From assembly GCA_905478335.1 (NCBI GenBank), contig CAJQIC010000011.1:20054-84053 (forward strand): DNA of 64,000 nucleotides. The letters run 5' to 3'. Origin of the DNA: an uncultured Bacteroidia bacterium. Its GTDB lineage: Bacteria; Bacteroidota; Bacteroidia; NS11-12g; UBA9320. Below are positions 1-8,457 of this stretch, piece after piece. The notes below the pieces were generated by a model. The model worked only from the letters and a program-made list of their open reading frames with translations, was not told where the DNA came from and searched no databases. The translations under genes were made by a program, and so were the position numbers. Numbering within the stretch: the stretch's first letter is position 1; every line of letters begins with the position of its first letter.

Positions 1-2
1 CA

Positions 3-653
3 GGCAAGTATACCATTTCCTTGCGTGTATCGGATTCGGCCAAGTGTGCGCTGGATCAACAACATACAGAGGAATTTGAAATACTTGGACGTGATACGGT
101 TTTTTCGGACTTTGATTTCACTTTCCCCAATGATTGTAACCCCGGAGAATTGGTGCTTTTAAAGACGGATGCATTAACTGAAGATTGGTATTGGCGCATT
201 GACGGGGTGGAAGATTCATTCTACAACGCTAGTGAGGTGAACCTGGAGGACTTAAACCAGGGTAGACTCAATGTTTCACTAAAACACCTGAAATCTGAGC
301 GGCCATGCACTGTGATTGAACCTAAACACATTGATATCGAAATAGATTCTTTGGATTTTTCAGTAGGAGAACTTATGCTGTATAACGTATTTACGCCAAA
401 TGGTGATGGGATTAATGATTGTTTTCAGTTAGACATGCAAAATGGTGACTGTTATACAGTTTCATTCTTTATTTATAACCGTTGGGGGGAACTGCTGTTT
501 AAAACGGAGAATGCTTTGCAAGAGTGTTGGGATGGAAAGCAAGAAAACGGCGAATATTACCCAACAGGCACCTATTTTGGTGTCGCTCAAGTAAAACACC
601 ACGAAGCCGATAAAGCAGAAAATATATCCGTTTCAATTACGTTTATTCACTAA
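3..653 (+). CDS. T9SS type B sorting-domain protein, 3' part only
   Basis: The reading frame is open to the left edge, so this is the C-terminal end of a larger secreted protein; the TTG at 21 is not a start. The first visible residues (GKYTISLRV) look like the last strand of a PKD-type domain. The final ~90 residues contain NVFTPNGDGINDCF, IYNRWGELLFKT, WDGK and YPTGTYF, the hallmarks of the gliding motility-associated C-terminal domain (CHU_C, type B sorting signal) that targets proteins to the type IX secretion system. Such proteins are usually large surface adhesins, but the functional part of this one lies outside the window. Confidence 0.93.
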   Translation, partial: GKYTISLRVSDSAKCALDQQHTEEFEILGRDTVFSDFDFTFPNDCNPGELVLLKTDALTEDWYWRIDGVEDSFYNASEVNLEDLNQGRLNVSLKHLKSERPCTVIEPKHIDIEIDSLDFSVGELMLYNVFTPNGDGINDCFQLDMQNGDCYTVSFFIYNRWGELLFKTENALQECWDGKQENGEYYPTGTYFGVAQVKHHEADKAENISVSITFIH

Positions 654-665
654 ATCGAGTAAAAA

Positions 666-695
666 CCTATGCCCTTAATACCTATGCCCTTAATA
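666..695 (+). repeat. 15-bp perfect tandem duplication over the dinB start codon
   Basis: CCTATGCCCTTAATA occurs twice with no gap. Each copy carries an in-frame ATG, so the DinB protein gains or loses exactly five residues depending on which start is used. Confidence 0.9.
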
Positions 696-1190
696 GAAAC
701 AATTCCAGAATACTTCAAACCATACGTAAGTAAAGTCTTTTCTACAACTGCCTACAATGCGCTAGAGGAGCAATGGGAAGAGATGCGTCAGACATTTGTT
801 TCAATGACAGAAGAAAAGTCGAATTACCGTTATGATGAAGGCAAGTGGACACCAAAGCAAATATTACAACACCTTATTGATGCGGAAAGGATATTAAGTC
901 AACGTGCAATGCGATTTGCGAGAAAAGACATGACGCAATTGCCTGGCTATGATCACAATAGTTATGTCGATGTAGCTGATGTTTCAGACCGGACTATTAC
1001 AGACTTATGGGATGAATTCCATGCCGTGAGAATTTCAACCTTGTTTATGTATAAAAGCTTTAAGGCGGCTGAACTGAAACGAGAAGGATTTGCCAACGGA
1101 CTGGTTTTAAGCGTTGAAAACCAGGGTTTTATTATTGCTGGACATGCTTTGCATCATACCCAAGTTATTCGGGAACGCTACTTAGTGTAA
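669..1190 (+). CDS. DinB family protein
   Basis: 173-residue DinB/YfiT-type four-helix bundle protein. Putative metal ligands are visible: the His in LQHLIDAERI (about residue 68) and the two His in GHALHHTQVI near the C-terminus. Family members bind a divalent metal and several are thiol-dependent transferases, but the substrate of this one is unknown. The start is ambiguous, because a perfect 15-bp tandem duplication (666-695) places two identical ATG contexts five codons apart (669 and 684), giving an N-terminus that repeats MPLI. The 3' end overlaps the convergent MiaE-like gene by 9 bp. Confidence 0.85.
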   Translation: MPLIPMPLIETIPEYFKPYVSKVFSTTAYNALEEQWEEMRQTFVSMTEEKSNYRYDEGKWTPKQILQHLIDAERILSQRAMRFARKDMTQLPGYDHNSYVDVADVSDRTITDLWDEFHAVRISTLFMYKSFKAAELKREGFANGLVLSVENQGFIIAGHALHHTQVIRERYLV

Positions 1191-1766
1191 CGCAGCCCGA
1201 ATTGGAATTTCTTGCAATATTGCAGCTTCCGCATTCATTAATGTTTCAAGACGATCATACACAACATCTTCACTGAAATAATGCAGAGCGAAGGTGACAA
1301 ATACATGCCCATGTTTGGCTTCGCTAGTCCACAACGTTTTGTAAAACGACTTCAGACTTGAATCTTCCACATGATCAGCGACCATCTTAAAACGTTCTGC
1401 ACCTCTGCATTCGAATACTGAGGCCAACAATAATTTGTCTAAAAATCGTTCCTCACGGCCGTCTCTGGCTAATTTCATTAACCGATTAACGTAAACGTCT
1501 TTTTGGATTTCATGGTTCAATTCAATGCCTTGGGCAGACATTACGTCGTACACCTGTTTGAAATGCTCCATCTCTTCGATGGCAATGTCAATAAGGTCTG
1601 GGATGATTTCTACGCGGTTTGGATACTTCGCAACAAAACTGTTCGCCATTCCGCTCGCTTTCCGTTCACAATCTGCATGGTCTCTTAAAAAGGATGGAAA
1701 ATCTGACAACACTTTGTCAATCCACTCTTGTGATGACGCTATTTTAACATCAATAGAACGTTTCAT
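1182..1766 (-). CDS. Divergent MiaE-like tRNA hydroxylase paralog
   Basis: 194-residue ferritin-like diiron protein of the MiaE family (tRNA 2-methylthio-N6-isopentenyl-adenosine-37 hydroxylase). The di-iron helices are all present: Glu in DHADCERKA, Glu/His in IEEMEHF, Glu in FECRGAERF and Glu/His in SEAKHGH. A second, more canonical MiaE lies at 17444-18025, so this copy is the divergent paralog; it has a different N-terminus and may act on another substrate. Family assignment is strong, but the exact reaction is inferred. It converges on dinB with a 9-bp overlap and is followed upstream by the helicase gene on the same strand, 21 bp away. Confidence 0.8.
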   Translation of the reverse strand: MKRSIDVKIASSQEWIDKVLSDFPSFLRDHADCERKASGMANSFVAKYPNRVEIIPDLIDIAIEEMEHFKQVYDVMSAQGIELNHEIQKDVYVNRLMKLARDGREERFLDKLLLASVFECRGAERFKMVADHVEDSSLKSFYKTLWTSEAKHGHVFVTFALHYFSEDVVYDRLETLMNAEAAILQEIPIRAALH

Positions 1767-1787
1767 AAAACCAAAAATAGTGATTGG

Positions 1788-3575
1788 TTAGTATCTACGG
1801 CTTCTTTCTCGATTGCGTTTGTCTTTGCTTTTGCTGCGTCCAGGGTTTTCCTTGTTCCCAGCTACTTCAATGTTGCACTGACGGCCTCTAAAATCCTTGC
1901 CATTCATTGATTTAAGCACGTCGTTGGTAAAGTTGTTGTCAACTTCAACAAATGAGAATGTTTTAAGAACCTCAATTCTACCAATACCAACACCTTCTAA
2001 GGTAGGTTGCTCATTGATGAAACCCATCAAACGCTGTGCATTTAGAGAATCTTTTTGCCCTAGGTTTACGAAGAATCGCTCAAAATTCATGCTTCCTCCT
2101 CTGCTTCGACTTCGAGACGAATCTTTTTCTCTTCTTGGTCGGTCTCTGCGATCACGATCTCTACCTCTGTCTCTGTCTCTGTCCCTATCTCTATCACGGT
2201 CTCTTCCGCGTCCATTTCTTCCGCGTTCAGAGCGATCTCGGTCTGAGGCACTGATATTCAAATCACCAGCGTCTTTATAGTATTCTAAGAAGCGGTTAAA
2301 TTCTGCTGAGAAAAAGCGCTCTATGAGCTCTTCTCTTGAATAACCTTCAAGTTCAGCTGTGATGGCTGGTAAATATTGTTCAAACTCAGTTTTATCAACT
2401 TCAACCTGTTTAAGGTCTTCTACTAATTTAAATAGTTGTTTGCCACAAATTTCTTTCCCGCTTGGAATAGACTTGGCTTCAAACGACTTTCCAATCTTCT
2501 TTTCAAGTTGTTTGATTTTAGACCTTTCTCTATTAGACACCAATGCAATAGAAGATCCTTTTTTACCAGCTCTGGCTGTTCTACCACTTCGGTGAATGTA
2601 AGACTCTAGCTCGTCTGGTAAATTGTAATTGATAACATGCGTAATGTTGTTTACGTCAAGTCCTCTGGCAGCCACATCAGTAGCAACTAGAATTTGTAGT
2701 ACTTGTGAACGGAACTTGCCCATAACATGGTCCCGCTGTGCTTGAGATAAATCCCCATGCAATGCATCCGCATTATAGCCTCCTTTAATAAGTTTGTCGG
2801 CCACTTGTTGTGTTTCTCGACGTGTACGACAGAAAACGATTCCATAAATATCTGGGTTTACGTCGGCAATACGTCTTAACGCTTCAAAACGTGTACTGGC
2901 ATTAACCAAATAATAAGAATGTTCAATGTTTTCTGCGCTCTGATTGGCACGTGCAGTTTCAATCTCTACAGGACTGTTCATGTAGTTCTTCGCAATCCTC
3001 GAAACGTCACGTGGCATTGTTGCGCTAAACAATAAGGTTTGGCGTTCTGATGGGGTATTGCTTAAAATGAAATCCAAATCTTCTTTGAATCCCATGTTTA
3101 ACATTTCGTCTGCTTCGTCTAAAACTAAGATTTCAATTTTCTCTAATTTTAGATTGCCACGCTTGATTAGGTCGATAACACGACCAGGAGTTCCAATAAC
3201 AACCTGAGCGCCACGTTTTAGGTCTCTAATCTGATTAACGATGTTAGCACCGCCATATACAGATACAGACTTGAAGCCTTTTCTGTATTTGGTATAGTTT
3301 TCTATATCCTGTGCAATTTGACGACACAGTTCTCTGGTTGGGCTAAGAATGATAGACTGAACCGAGTTGTTGTTCGTGTCAATTTTTTGTGCGATTGGTA
3401 ATCCAAAAGCAGCTGTTTTACCTGTACCCGTTGAAGCTAGTGCCAAAACGTCTACATTGTTTTCAATAATTTGTGGAATTGATTTTTCCTGAATAGGAGT
3501 AGGTTTTTCAAAACCCAAGTCTTGGATGGCTCTAAGAATGTCTTCTTGTAGTCCAACCTCTTTAAAAGTTGTCAT
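1788..3575 (-). CDS. DEAD-box RNA helicase, DeaD/CsdA-like
   Basis: ATP-dependent RNA helicase of 595 residues that remodels rRNA or mRNA structure. The full motif set is visible: Q motif (PTPIQ, ~26-29), Walker A ASTGTGKT (~47-54), PTREL, TPGR, DEAD (~153-156), SAT (~184-186), HGDLSQAQRD, ATDVAARGLD and HRSGRTARAG. A low-complexity Arg-Asp dipeptide tract follows at about 475-500, and the protein ends in a DbpA-type RNA-binding domain (about 515-590) as in DeaD/CsdA. I chose the ATG at 3575 because it gives the canonical MTTFKEVGL start; the frame stays open 16 codons further upstream but those residues look like leader DNA. A -7 box about 90 bp upstream implies a long leader, which is common for cold-inducible helicases. 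Confidence 0.95.
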   Translation of the reverse strand: MTTFKEVGLQEDILRAIQDLGFEKPTPIQEKSIPQIIENNVDVLALASTGTGKTAAFGLPIAQKIDTNNNSVQSIILSPTRELCRQIAQDIENYTKYRKGFKSVSVYGGANIVNQIRDLKRGAQVVIGTPGRVIDLIKRGNLKLEKIEILVLDEADEMLNMGFKEDLDFILSNTPSERQTLLFSATMPRDVSRIAKNYMNSPVEIETARANQSAENIEHSYYLVNASTRFEALRRIADVNPDIYGIVFCRTRRETQQVADKLIKGGYNADALHGDLSQAQRDHVMGKFRSQVLQILVATDVAARGLDVNNITHVINYNLPDELESYIHRSGRTARAGKKGSSIALVSNRERSKIKQLEKKIGKSFEAKSIPSGKEICGKQLFKLVEDLKQVEVDKTEFEQYLPAITAELEGYSREELIERFFSAEFNRFLEYYKDAGDLNISASDRDRSERGRNGRGRDRDRDRDRDRDRGRDRDRRDRPRREKDSSRSRSRGGSMNFERFFVNLGQKDSLNAQRLMGFINEQPTLEGVGIGRIEVLKTFSFVEVDNNFTNDVLKSMNGKDFRGRQCNIEVAGNKENPGRSKSKDKRNRERSRRY

Positions 3576-3661
3576 ATTGTTCGTTATGTGTTGTGCACTG
3601 CCGTGCGTTAATTGAACGAACACTAAGCCTTTTTAAGTGATCGTTCTGCCAAATAAAGGTG

Positions 3662-3696
3662 CAAAAGTACGTTTAATATTTAACACATGTAACAAA
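3662..3696 (-). promoter_or_regulatory. Putative promoter of the DEAD-box helicase
   Basis: On the minus strand there is a TTTG followed 23 bp later by TACTTTTG, which matches the Bacteroidota TTG/TAnnTTTG promoter pattern. It lies about 90 bp before the helicase ATG. Confidence 0.45.
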
Positions 3697-3720
3697 TCGA
3701 CATTTCGTAACCTTAAACAT

Positions 3721-3752
3721 AAAAAAAGCCCGGTTTAAACAACCAGGCTTTT
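3721..3752 (-). terminator. Intrinsic terminator of the NHL gene
   Basis: On the minus strand an 8-bp stem (GCCTGGTT with AACCGGGC, one G-U pair) is followed by a run of seven T. It begins about 20 bp after the stop codon of the NHL-repeat gene. Confidence 0.8.
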
Positions 3753-3770
3753 CACAATGTTTTTTAGTGT

Positions 3771-5417
3771 TTATTGGATAACAACCTTCTTGCTTACAAT
3801 TCCAGTTAAGTCACTTAAGCTCAGGTAATAAACACCTTTACTTATTCGTGATGTGTTGAGTTGGAAATGACTTCCTGCATCGGCAACTGATTCCAAAACT
3901 ACGGAACCATTTAGGTTCATTAGTTGAATTGTGGTTTTATCAAAATTTCCGTCTGCCAACTGAATATTCAACGTTCCGTTGGATGATGGGTTAGGATAAA
4001 TACTGAAACCTGTATTTGGATGCACCTCAGCAATACCTACTGTACTTACGGTTATATGTGTTTTAGTCACCTCATCGGTGCCATATTCATTTGTTACCGT
4101 TAACGTGACACGGTAAGATCCTGTTGCGGTAAACTTAACAGTGATTGCTTTCGAAGCGTTGTAATCACCTTGTACCAATACAACATTATTTGTGCTTCCG
4201 CTTGTATTCTCAACCAACCAAGTACGCTTGGTTGCTTCCTTTCCTCCGCTAATATCCGTAAGCGTTGTTTCTTCGTTAATTTCAATATTTGTCTTAGTAG
4301 TAGAAAAATCAGCTTCTGGTGCTAAGTTGTCAATCGTAATTTTTTTAATAACGTGATTGGTCATGTCCGTAACAAATAATGCATCGCCACCGTCATAGCT
4401 TAAACCGCCCAAAGCACCAAAACGAGCATCTGTTCCAACTCCGTCTTTATTTCCACTTGCGCTAGCACTTCCTGCAAATGTTGATACGGTGTTGTTTTTA
4501 ACATCAATGACACGAATTGCCGTTGCATCCGCAACGTAAATCAGTCCGTTGACTACGGCCACACCTCTAACGTGCTTAAATCTCGCTTCCGCTAGTGTGC
4601 CATCTTTAAATCCAAATCCACCACAGATTGTGGTTACAGCTCCTGAAGAGATGTTTACTTTTCTGATTGAGGCATTCGTGAAGTCTGTTACCACCAAGTT
4701 AGTCGCGTCTAACATAGCAATACCGTAAGGTGAATCAAATCGAGCAGCAGAACCAGATCCGTCTTTGTTACCATACTCTGTGCCTTTACCAGCAAGCGTA
4801 AGAACCGAACCCGTCGGTGATATTTTACGAATACAGTGGTTTAAAAAGTCTGTCACGTATAAATTACCATTGCCGTCAATGGTGATGTCTTTTGGGGTGT
4901 CAAATCGTGCACTTGCACCAGATGCATCCTTATATCCAGCCGTTCCCCAGCCACCGCTAGAGTTGGCTCCAGCCAACGTACTTGCGCTTTGGCCGTTACC
5001 TAGGTTTACGTAAGGAGTCATTTTTCGGATTGCATGGTTCTCAGAATCAACAATGTATACGTTTCCTGCATCATCACAAACAGCACCAGTCGGATTGTAG
5101 TATGCTGCGGCATTTCCAGTTCCGTTGGCATATCCAAGGGTAAAGCTAGGGTCTCCTAATTTTCCACTTCGGTTATAAACCTTATCGTTTAATATTAAAC
5201 GTATTTTATTGGATTCCGTAATATACATACGTCCACCTTTATCCCATGTAATGCCATGAGGTTGGTAGAAATAAGCGTCGGCCTTCGCGGCTGTGCTATT
5301 ACTGTAATTTTTAGTTGGATCGGTGTTGGCTTTACCCGCAAACGAAGTAACTGTTTGGGCATTTACAGCCGTAAACATCAAGGCAATGCTTGACGCAATA
5401 AGTAGGATTTTTCTCAT
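3771..5417 (-). CDS. Secreted NHL-repeat protein with PKD and T9SS type A sorting domain
   Basis: 548 residues beginning with a signal peptide ending near VNAQ. Residues ~25-370 form NHL-type beta-propeller repeats, seen as recurring FAG, ARF and GIA/GI..D phrases with NHCIRKI, NHAIRKM and NHVIKKI motifs. A PKD-like domain follows (~375-460). The C-terminal ~80 residues start with FSIYPNPSSNGTLNI and end KGVYYLSLSD...KKVVIQ, a typical type A sorting domain for the type IX secretion system. It is probably a surface or extracellular protein with a binding or enzymatic propeller; the ligand is unknown. It stands alone, with its own terminator downstream. Confidence 0.92.
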   Translation of the reverse strand: MRKILLIASSIALMFTAVNAQTVTSFAGKANTDPTKNYSNSTAAKADAYFYQPHGITWDKGGRMYITESNKIRLILNDKVYNRSGKLGDPSFTLGYANGTGNAAAYYNPTGAVCDDAGNVYIVDSENHAIRKMTPYVNLGNGQSASTLAGANSSGGWGTAGYKDASGASARFDTPKDITIDGNGNLYVTDFLNHCIRKISPTGSVLTLAGKGTEYGNKDGSGSAARFDSPYGIAMLDATNLVVTDFTNASIRKVNISSGAVTTICGGFGFKDGTLAEARFKHVRGVAVVNGLIYVADATAIRVIDVKNNTVSTFAGSASASGNKDGVGTDARFGALGGLSYDGGDALFVTDMTNHVIKKITIDNLAPEADFSTTKTNIEINEETTLTDISGGKEATKRTWLVENTSGSTNNVVLVQGDYNASKAITVKFTATGSYRVTLTVTNEYGTDEVTKTHITVSTVGIAEVHPNTGFSIYPNPSSNGTLNIQLADGNFDKTTIQLMNLNGSVVLESVADAGSHFQLNTSRISKGVYYLSLSDLTGIVSKKVVIQ

Positions 5418-5468
5418 AATAACTTAGATTTTCAAAACATGTTTGAGCCTCGAAAATACCAAGTAATC

Positions 5469-6425
5469 TTATAATACTTGCATATTGTTTGTAATAAATG
5501 AATCCACTGCAGAAGAGATTGTTTCAGAAATATCTGAATAATCCCTTTTCACAAAGGCGTTTCCCGTAATGTGTTCAAACAACTCGATATAACGGTTAGA
5601 AACGTTTTCCACAAATTCAGCAGTCATTTCAGGTATGTCTTGACCCTCAAGACCTTGAAATCCGTTTTCAATCAACCATTGACGTACAAATTCCTTGGAT
5701 AATTGTCGTTGTTTTTGGTCTTTGCTTTGAATCGCTTCGTACGAATCCTTATAAAAATACCGACTGCTGTCAGGCGTATGAATTTCATCAATCAACACAA
5801 TTTTGTCGTTGTACAACCCAAATTCATATTTGGTATCTACAAGAATCAAATCTTGCGAATCGGCTTTTTTTGTTCCAGCGTCAAACAATGCCAAACCATA
5901 GTGCTCCAACTTTTCAATCTGACGCTTTTTTAAAACGCGTCGTTCATTCAGTTCTTTCATGGAGATGTCTTGATCATGACCATCTCGCTCTTTAGTCGTT
6001 GGAGTAATGATTGGATGCGGTAGTTTATCATTCTCTTTAAGGCCATCAGGAAGCTTAACGCCACACAATTCCCGTCCGCCATCACGATATACACGCCAAG
6101 CGTGGCCAGCTAAATAACCGCGCACGACAATTTCTACAGGAAGTGGGTCACATTTCAAACCTACGGTTACATGTGGGTCAGGTTCTGCGATTTTCCAATT
6201 GGGTACAATTTCGCGCGTTTCATCTAAAAATGTAGACGCAATTTGATTCAATACCTGTCCTTTATAGGGTATTGATTCTGGTAGAACATGATCAAATGCT
6301 GAAATGCGATCTGTGGCAATCATCACAAGAAATTGATCATTGATATTATAGACGTCTCGGACTTTACCTCGATAGAAATCCTTCTGTCCTTTGAAAAAAT
6401 AATTCGTCGAAACTAACGGCTCCAT
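5469..6425 (-). CDS. purC: SAICAR synthetase (phosphoribosylaminoimidazole-succinocarboxamide synthase)
   Basis: 318-residue PurC, which condenses CAIR with aspartate using ATP in de novo purine synthesis. Visible family motifs are GKVRDVY, TDRISAFDHVLPESIPYKGQ, EIVVRGYLAGHAW, LVDTKYEFG and DEIHTPDSSRY. The ATG at 6425 gives the expected N-terminus (MEPLVSTNYFFKGQKDFYRG); the open frame 13 codons further upstream lacks similarity and overlaps the likely promoter. The length agrees with the Bacteroidota form of the enzyme, which is longer than the ~240-residue proteobacterial one. Confidence 0.97.
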   Translation of the reverse strand: MEPLVSTNYFFKGQKDFYRGKVRDVYNINDQFLVMIATDRISAFDHVLPESIPYKGQVLNQIASTFLDETREIVPNWKIAEPDPHVTVGLKCDPLPVEIVVRGYLAGHAWRVYRDGGRELCGVKLPDGLKENDKLPHPIITPTTKERDGHDQDISMKELNERRVLKKRQIEKLEHYGLALFDAGTKKADSQDLILVDTKYEFGLYNDKIVLIDEIHTPDSSRYFYKDSYEAIQSKDQKQRQLSKEFVRQWLIENGFQGLEGQDIPEMTAEFVENVSNRYIELFEHITGNAFVKRDYSDISETISSAVDSFITNNMQVL

Positions 6426-6430
6426 ATATT

Positions 6431-6465
6431 CAAAAGTATTACAACCGTTCAAACGGTGACACAAA
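6431..6465 (-). promoter_or_regulatory. Putative purC promoter
   Basis: The minus strand carries TTTG, 23 bp, then TACTTTTG ending 6 bp before the purC ATG. This would give a leaderless or nearly leaderless transcript. Confidence 0.45.
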
Positions 6466-6479
6466 AATGTATTAAATAT

Positions 6480-7487
6480 TTACAAGTTGGTTAAAAACTC
6501 CAATGTATTTACTCCGTCCGCATAATCTGCCAATCCAGGTGTTTGTGCTTGACCAAATGGGATATGACCAGGACTGTCTAAATGGGATACTACGGCTTGA
6601 ATCTCTTCTTTAGAGTCAGTTAGCCAGTCGCTTAACTGGTTTTTGTCTGTATACCTTTGGTAAAACAAGCAGGAGAGGGGTGGGTGCAGCTTTTCGTCTT
6701 CCTTGACAAGTAAATAGCCCGTGTCTAAATGTTCGGTGAGGTTCATTAAAAAGATAGCGCGATGATACGTGGTGTTATTCGCATACTTGTTGTGATTGGC
6801 TACCTCAGCATAACCTGAAGTGGCATCAAGCAACGGGACCATATCATAGTTTTCTGGTACGTATAGTTTGGTCACATTCCGACAACCAAGTCCAAAGTAC
6901 TGAAAGATGTCGTCCGATAAAGCACCCAGCTCTTCTTCAGTTTCATTCCCTGTAAGAATGGCAACCGAGGTCCGGTTTTTTCTGATGATGTGTGGAATTT
7001 CTTTAAAATAATATTCAAAATACCGAGAACTGTTATTGCTTCCGGTAGCTATAATTCCGTCTGGTTTCAACACCCGGTCTGTAACTTCAATGTAGTGTTC
7101 CAACTCAGGCTCATGGGCTATTAAGGTCTTAATGCAGTACTTCATAAGCACCTCGTCTTTGTCAGATAGTTTCACCAACGCCTTATTTCCAGTACTCAGA
7201 ACACTTAGAATATCATGAAACCCGACCATTGGAATGTTTCCCGCCATAATGATGCCAATGGTTTTGGGAGATGCATTTCTCTCAGGTACAGAAACTAACC
7301 ACTGCTTCAGGTTGTCTTCAGTCAAACAAATACGCCAATTGTCAAGACAAAAAGTAACGTTCTCTTCCGTAAACCAATTGTTTTTAAGGTAAGACTCTTC
7401 GATAACATCAGATATACCTGAGGTACTAGGATGTAGTTTTCTACCTAAATGTGTGAATGCTTGAATAAAGTCAGACTTTGATAACAT
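6480..7487 (-). CDS. LuxC-like acyl-CoA reductase
   Basis: 335 residues of the LuxC/acyl-CoA reductase family, NAD(P)H-dependent enzymes that reduce acyl-CoA or acyl thioesters to aldehydes. Typical phrases are GIIMAGNIPMVGFHDILSVL (nucleotide-binding region), GIIATGSNNSSRYFEYYF, and the active-site Cys in FGLGCRNVTKLYVP. There are no luxAB, luxD or luxE neighbours, so bioluminescence is not implied. The start at 7487 (MLSKSDFIQAF) fits the family; the frame remains open 31 codons upstream to 7580. It is divergent from the DUF458 gene. Confidence 0.9.
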   Translation of the reverse strand: MLSKSDFIQAFTHLGRKLHPSTSGISDVIEESYLKNNWFTEENVTFCLDNWRICLTEDNLKQWLVSVPERNASPKTIGIIMAGNIPMVGFHDILSVLSTGNKALVKLSDKDEVLMKYCIKTLIAHEPELEHYIEVTDRVLKPDGIIATGSNNSSRYFEYYFKEIPHIIRKNRTSVAILTGNETEEELGALSDDIFQYFGLGCRNVTKLYVPENYDMVPLLDATSGYAEVANHNKYANNTTYHRAIFLMNLTEHLDTGYLLVKEDEKLHPPLSCLFYQRYTDKNQLSDWLTDSKEEIQAVVSHLDSPGHIPFGQAQTPGLADYADGVNTLEFLTNL

Positions 7488-7656
7488 GTCAAATTGGATT
7501 GAGTCGCAAAGGAAAAACTTGTATCGGTTTATGTCAAATTTATTTCGAGTCGGTAAACCGTCATAATCAAGGTAGTACACAGTATGTTCATAACATTAAG
7601 CGTTTAATATGAACTAATTGGCAAACTTTGGGAGGAGTCAATCATTTGGAAATACA

Positions 7657-8145
7657 ATGAAAGCATGGAGAAAACTTACTGGAGAAAGGCTTGAAAAGCC
7701 TTTATACGAATCAGTCGAAAACGTAATCTTAGAAGAGGTCAAGCTTCATCGCTTGAAGGTTTGCATTGGTACCGATTCTCAAGTAAAAGGTGATATCGTT
7801 GAGTTTGCGACGGCTATCGTGTTTTTAAGAGAAGGTAAAGGCGGATTTATCTACTTGAACAATTATAAAACCGAAATCAAGTACAGTATTAAAGAACGAA
7901 TGATTAAAGAAGTATCTGACTCTATCGAAGTAGCGTACAAACTTTGTCCCTTATTCGACAAATATGATATCGAAATGGAAGTACATGCAGATATCAATAG
8001 CGATCCACAGTTTAAATCACATGTTGCGTTTAAAGAAGCTATGGGCTATATCATGGGAATGGGGTATACCTTCAGGGCAAAACCAGAGGCATTTGCCAGT
8101 ACCTATTGCGCGAATAAAGTAGTTAAGTCGTCATTATGTACATGA
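7657..8145 (+). CDS. DUF458 / YkuK-type RNase H-like protein
   Basis: 162 residues of the YkuK-like (DUF458) family, predicted to adopt an RNase H-like fold. Characteristic phrases are CIGTDSQVKGD near the N-terminus, VHADIN in the middle and AKPEAFASTYCANKVV at the end. Acidic residues in GTDSQ and HADIN could be catalytic. I prefer the ATG at 7657 (MKAWRKLTGERL); the frame extends to a TTG at 7618 with a Ser/Gly-rich stretch of doubtful value. No function is established. The large repeat-filled gap begins directly downstream. Confidence 0.82.
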   Translation: MKAWRKLTGERLEKPLYESVENVILEEVKLHRLKVCIGTDSQVKGDIVEFATAIVFLREGKGGFIYLNNYKTEIKYSIKERMIKEVSDSIEVAYKLCPLFDKYDIEMEVHADINSDPQFKSHVAFKEAMGYIMGMGYTFRAKPEAFASTYCANKVVKSSLCT

Positions 8146-8202
8146 GCCATATCTAGAGCACAAGAGCAAAGAAAATAGAATAGAGAACATAGACTTTCTG
8201 TA

Positions 8203-8251
8203 GTTAGCCATTGGGAGTTGGCCACTAGGAATTAGCCACTAGGAATTAGAT
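8203..8251 (+). repeat. 7-bp periodic array (consensus near RTTAGCC)
   Basis: Seven consecutive 7-mers starting at 8203 follow one pattern, with units such as GTTAGCC, ATTGGGA, GTTGGCC, ACTAGGA and ATTAGCC. Adjacent pairs form a 14-bp unit repeated three times. It lies between two convergent genes. Confidence 0.8.
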
Positions 8252-8287
8252 TAACGTTTGCTGTGGATATACTAAGTGCACCCTTTA

Positions 8288-8375
8288 TTCCATTATTCCG
8301 ACATTCAATCCTTCAATCCTTCAATCCTCCAATCCTTCAAACATTCCGACATTCAGTCCTTCAAACATTCCGAAA
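8288..8375 (+). repeat. 8-bp periodic array, block 1 (TTCAATCC type)
   Basis: Eleven consecutive 8-mers with no break in phase. The most common unit is TTCAATCC; others include TCCAATCC, TTCAAACA and TTCCGACA. A second block with the same units in largely the same order follows at 8458. Confidence 0.9.
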
Positions 8376-8405
8376 TTAGCTTGTAGAGACTATAGATAAT
8401 ATTCT

Positions 8406-8434
8406 GACTAATGACTAATGACTAATTGACTAAG
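8406..8434 (+). repeat. 7-bp array (GACTAAT)
   Basis: Three perfect GACTAAT units in tandem followed, after one extra T, by GACTAAG. On the other strand the unit reads ATTAGTC, close to the units of the array at 8203. Confidence 0.85.
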
Positions 8435-8457
8435 GACGCAGGACGATAATTCTGTTC

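Noticed and set aside
1503..1791. Two plus-strand frames opposite the MiaE-like gene
   Set aside because: They lie antisense to a gene with intact di-iron motifs and show no motif of their own.
4100..4285. Small minus-strand frame within the NHL-repeat gene
   Set aside because: An alternative frame of a long gene with clear domains; Lys/Gln-rich composition typical of a shadow frame.
5434..5447. Palindrome AAACATGTTT upstream of the NHL gene
   Set aside because: Ten bases of AT-rich palindrome near a promoter are expected by chance, and no second copy was found.
6480..7487. Bioluminescence (lux) operon because of the LuxC-like reductase
   Set aside because: No luxA, luxB, luxD or luxE is nearby; the family is common in non-luminous Bacteroidota.
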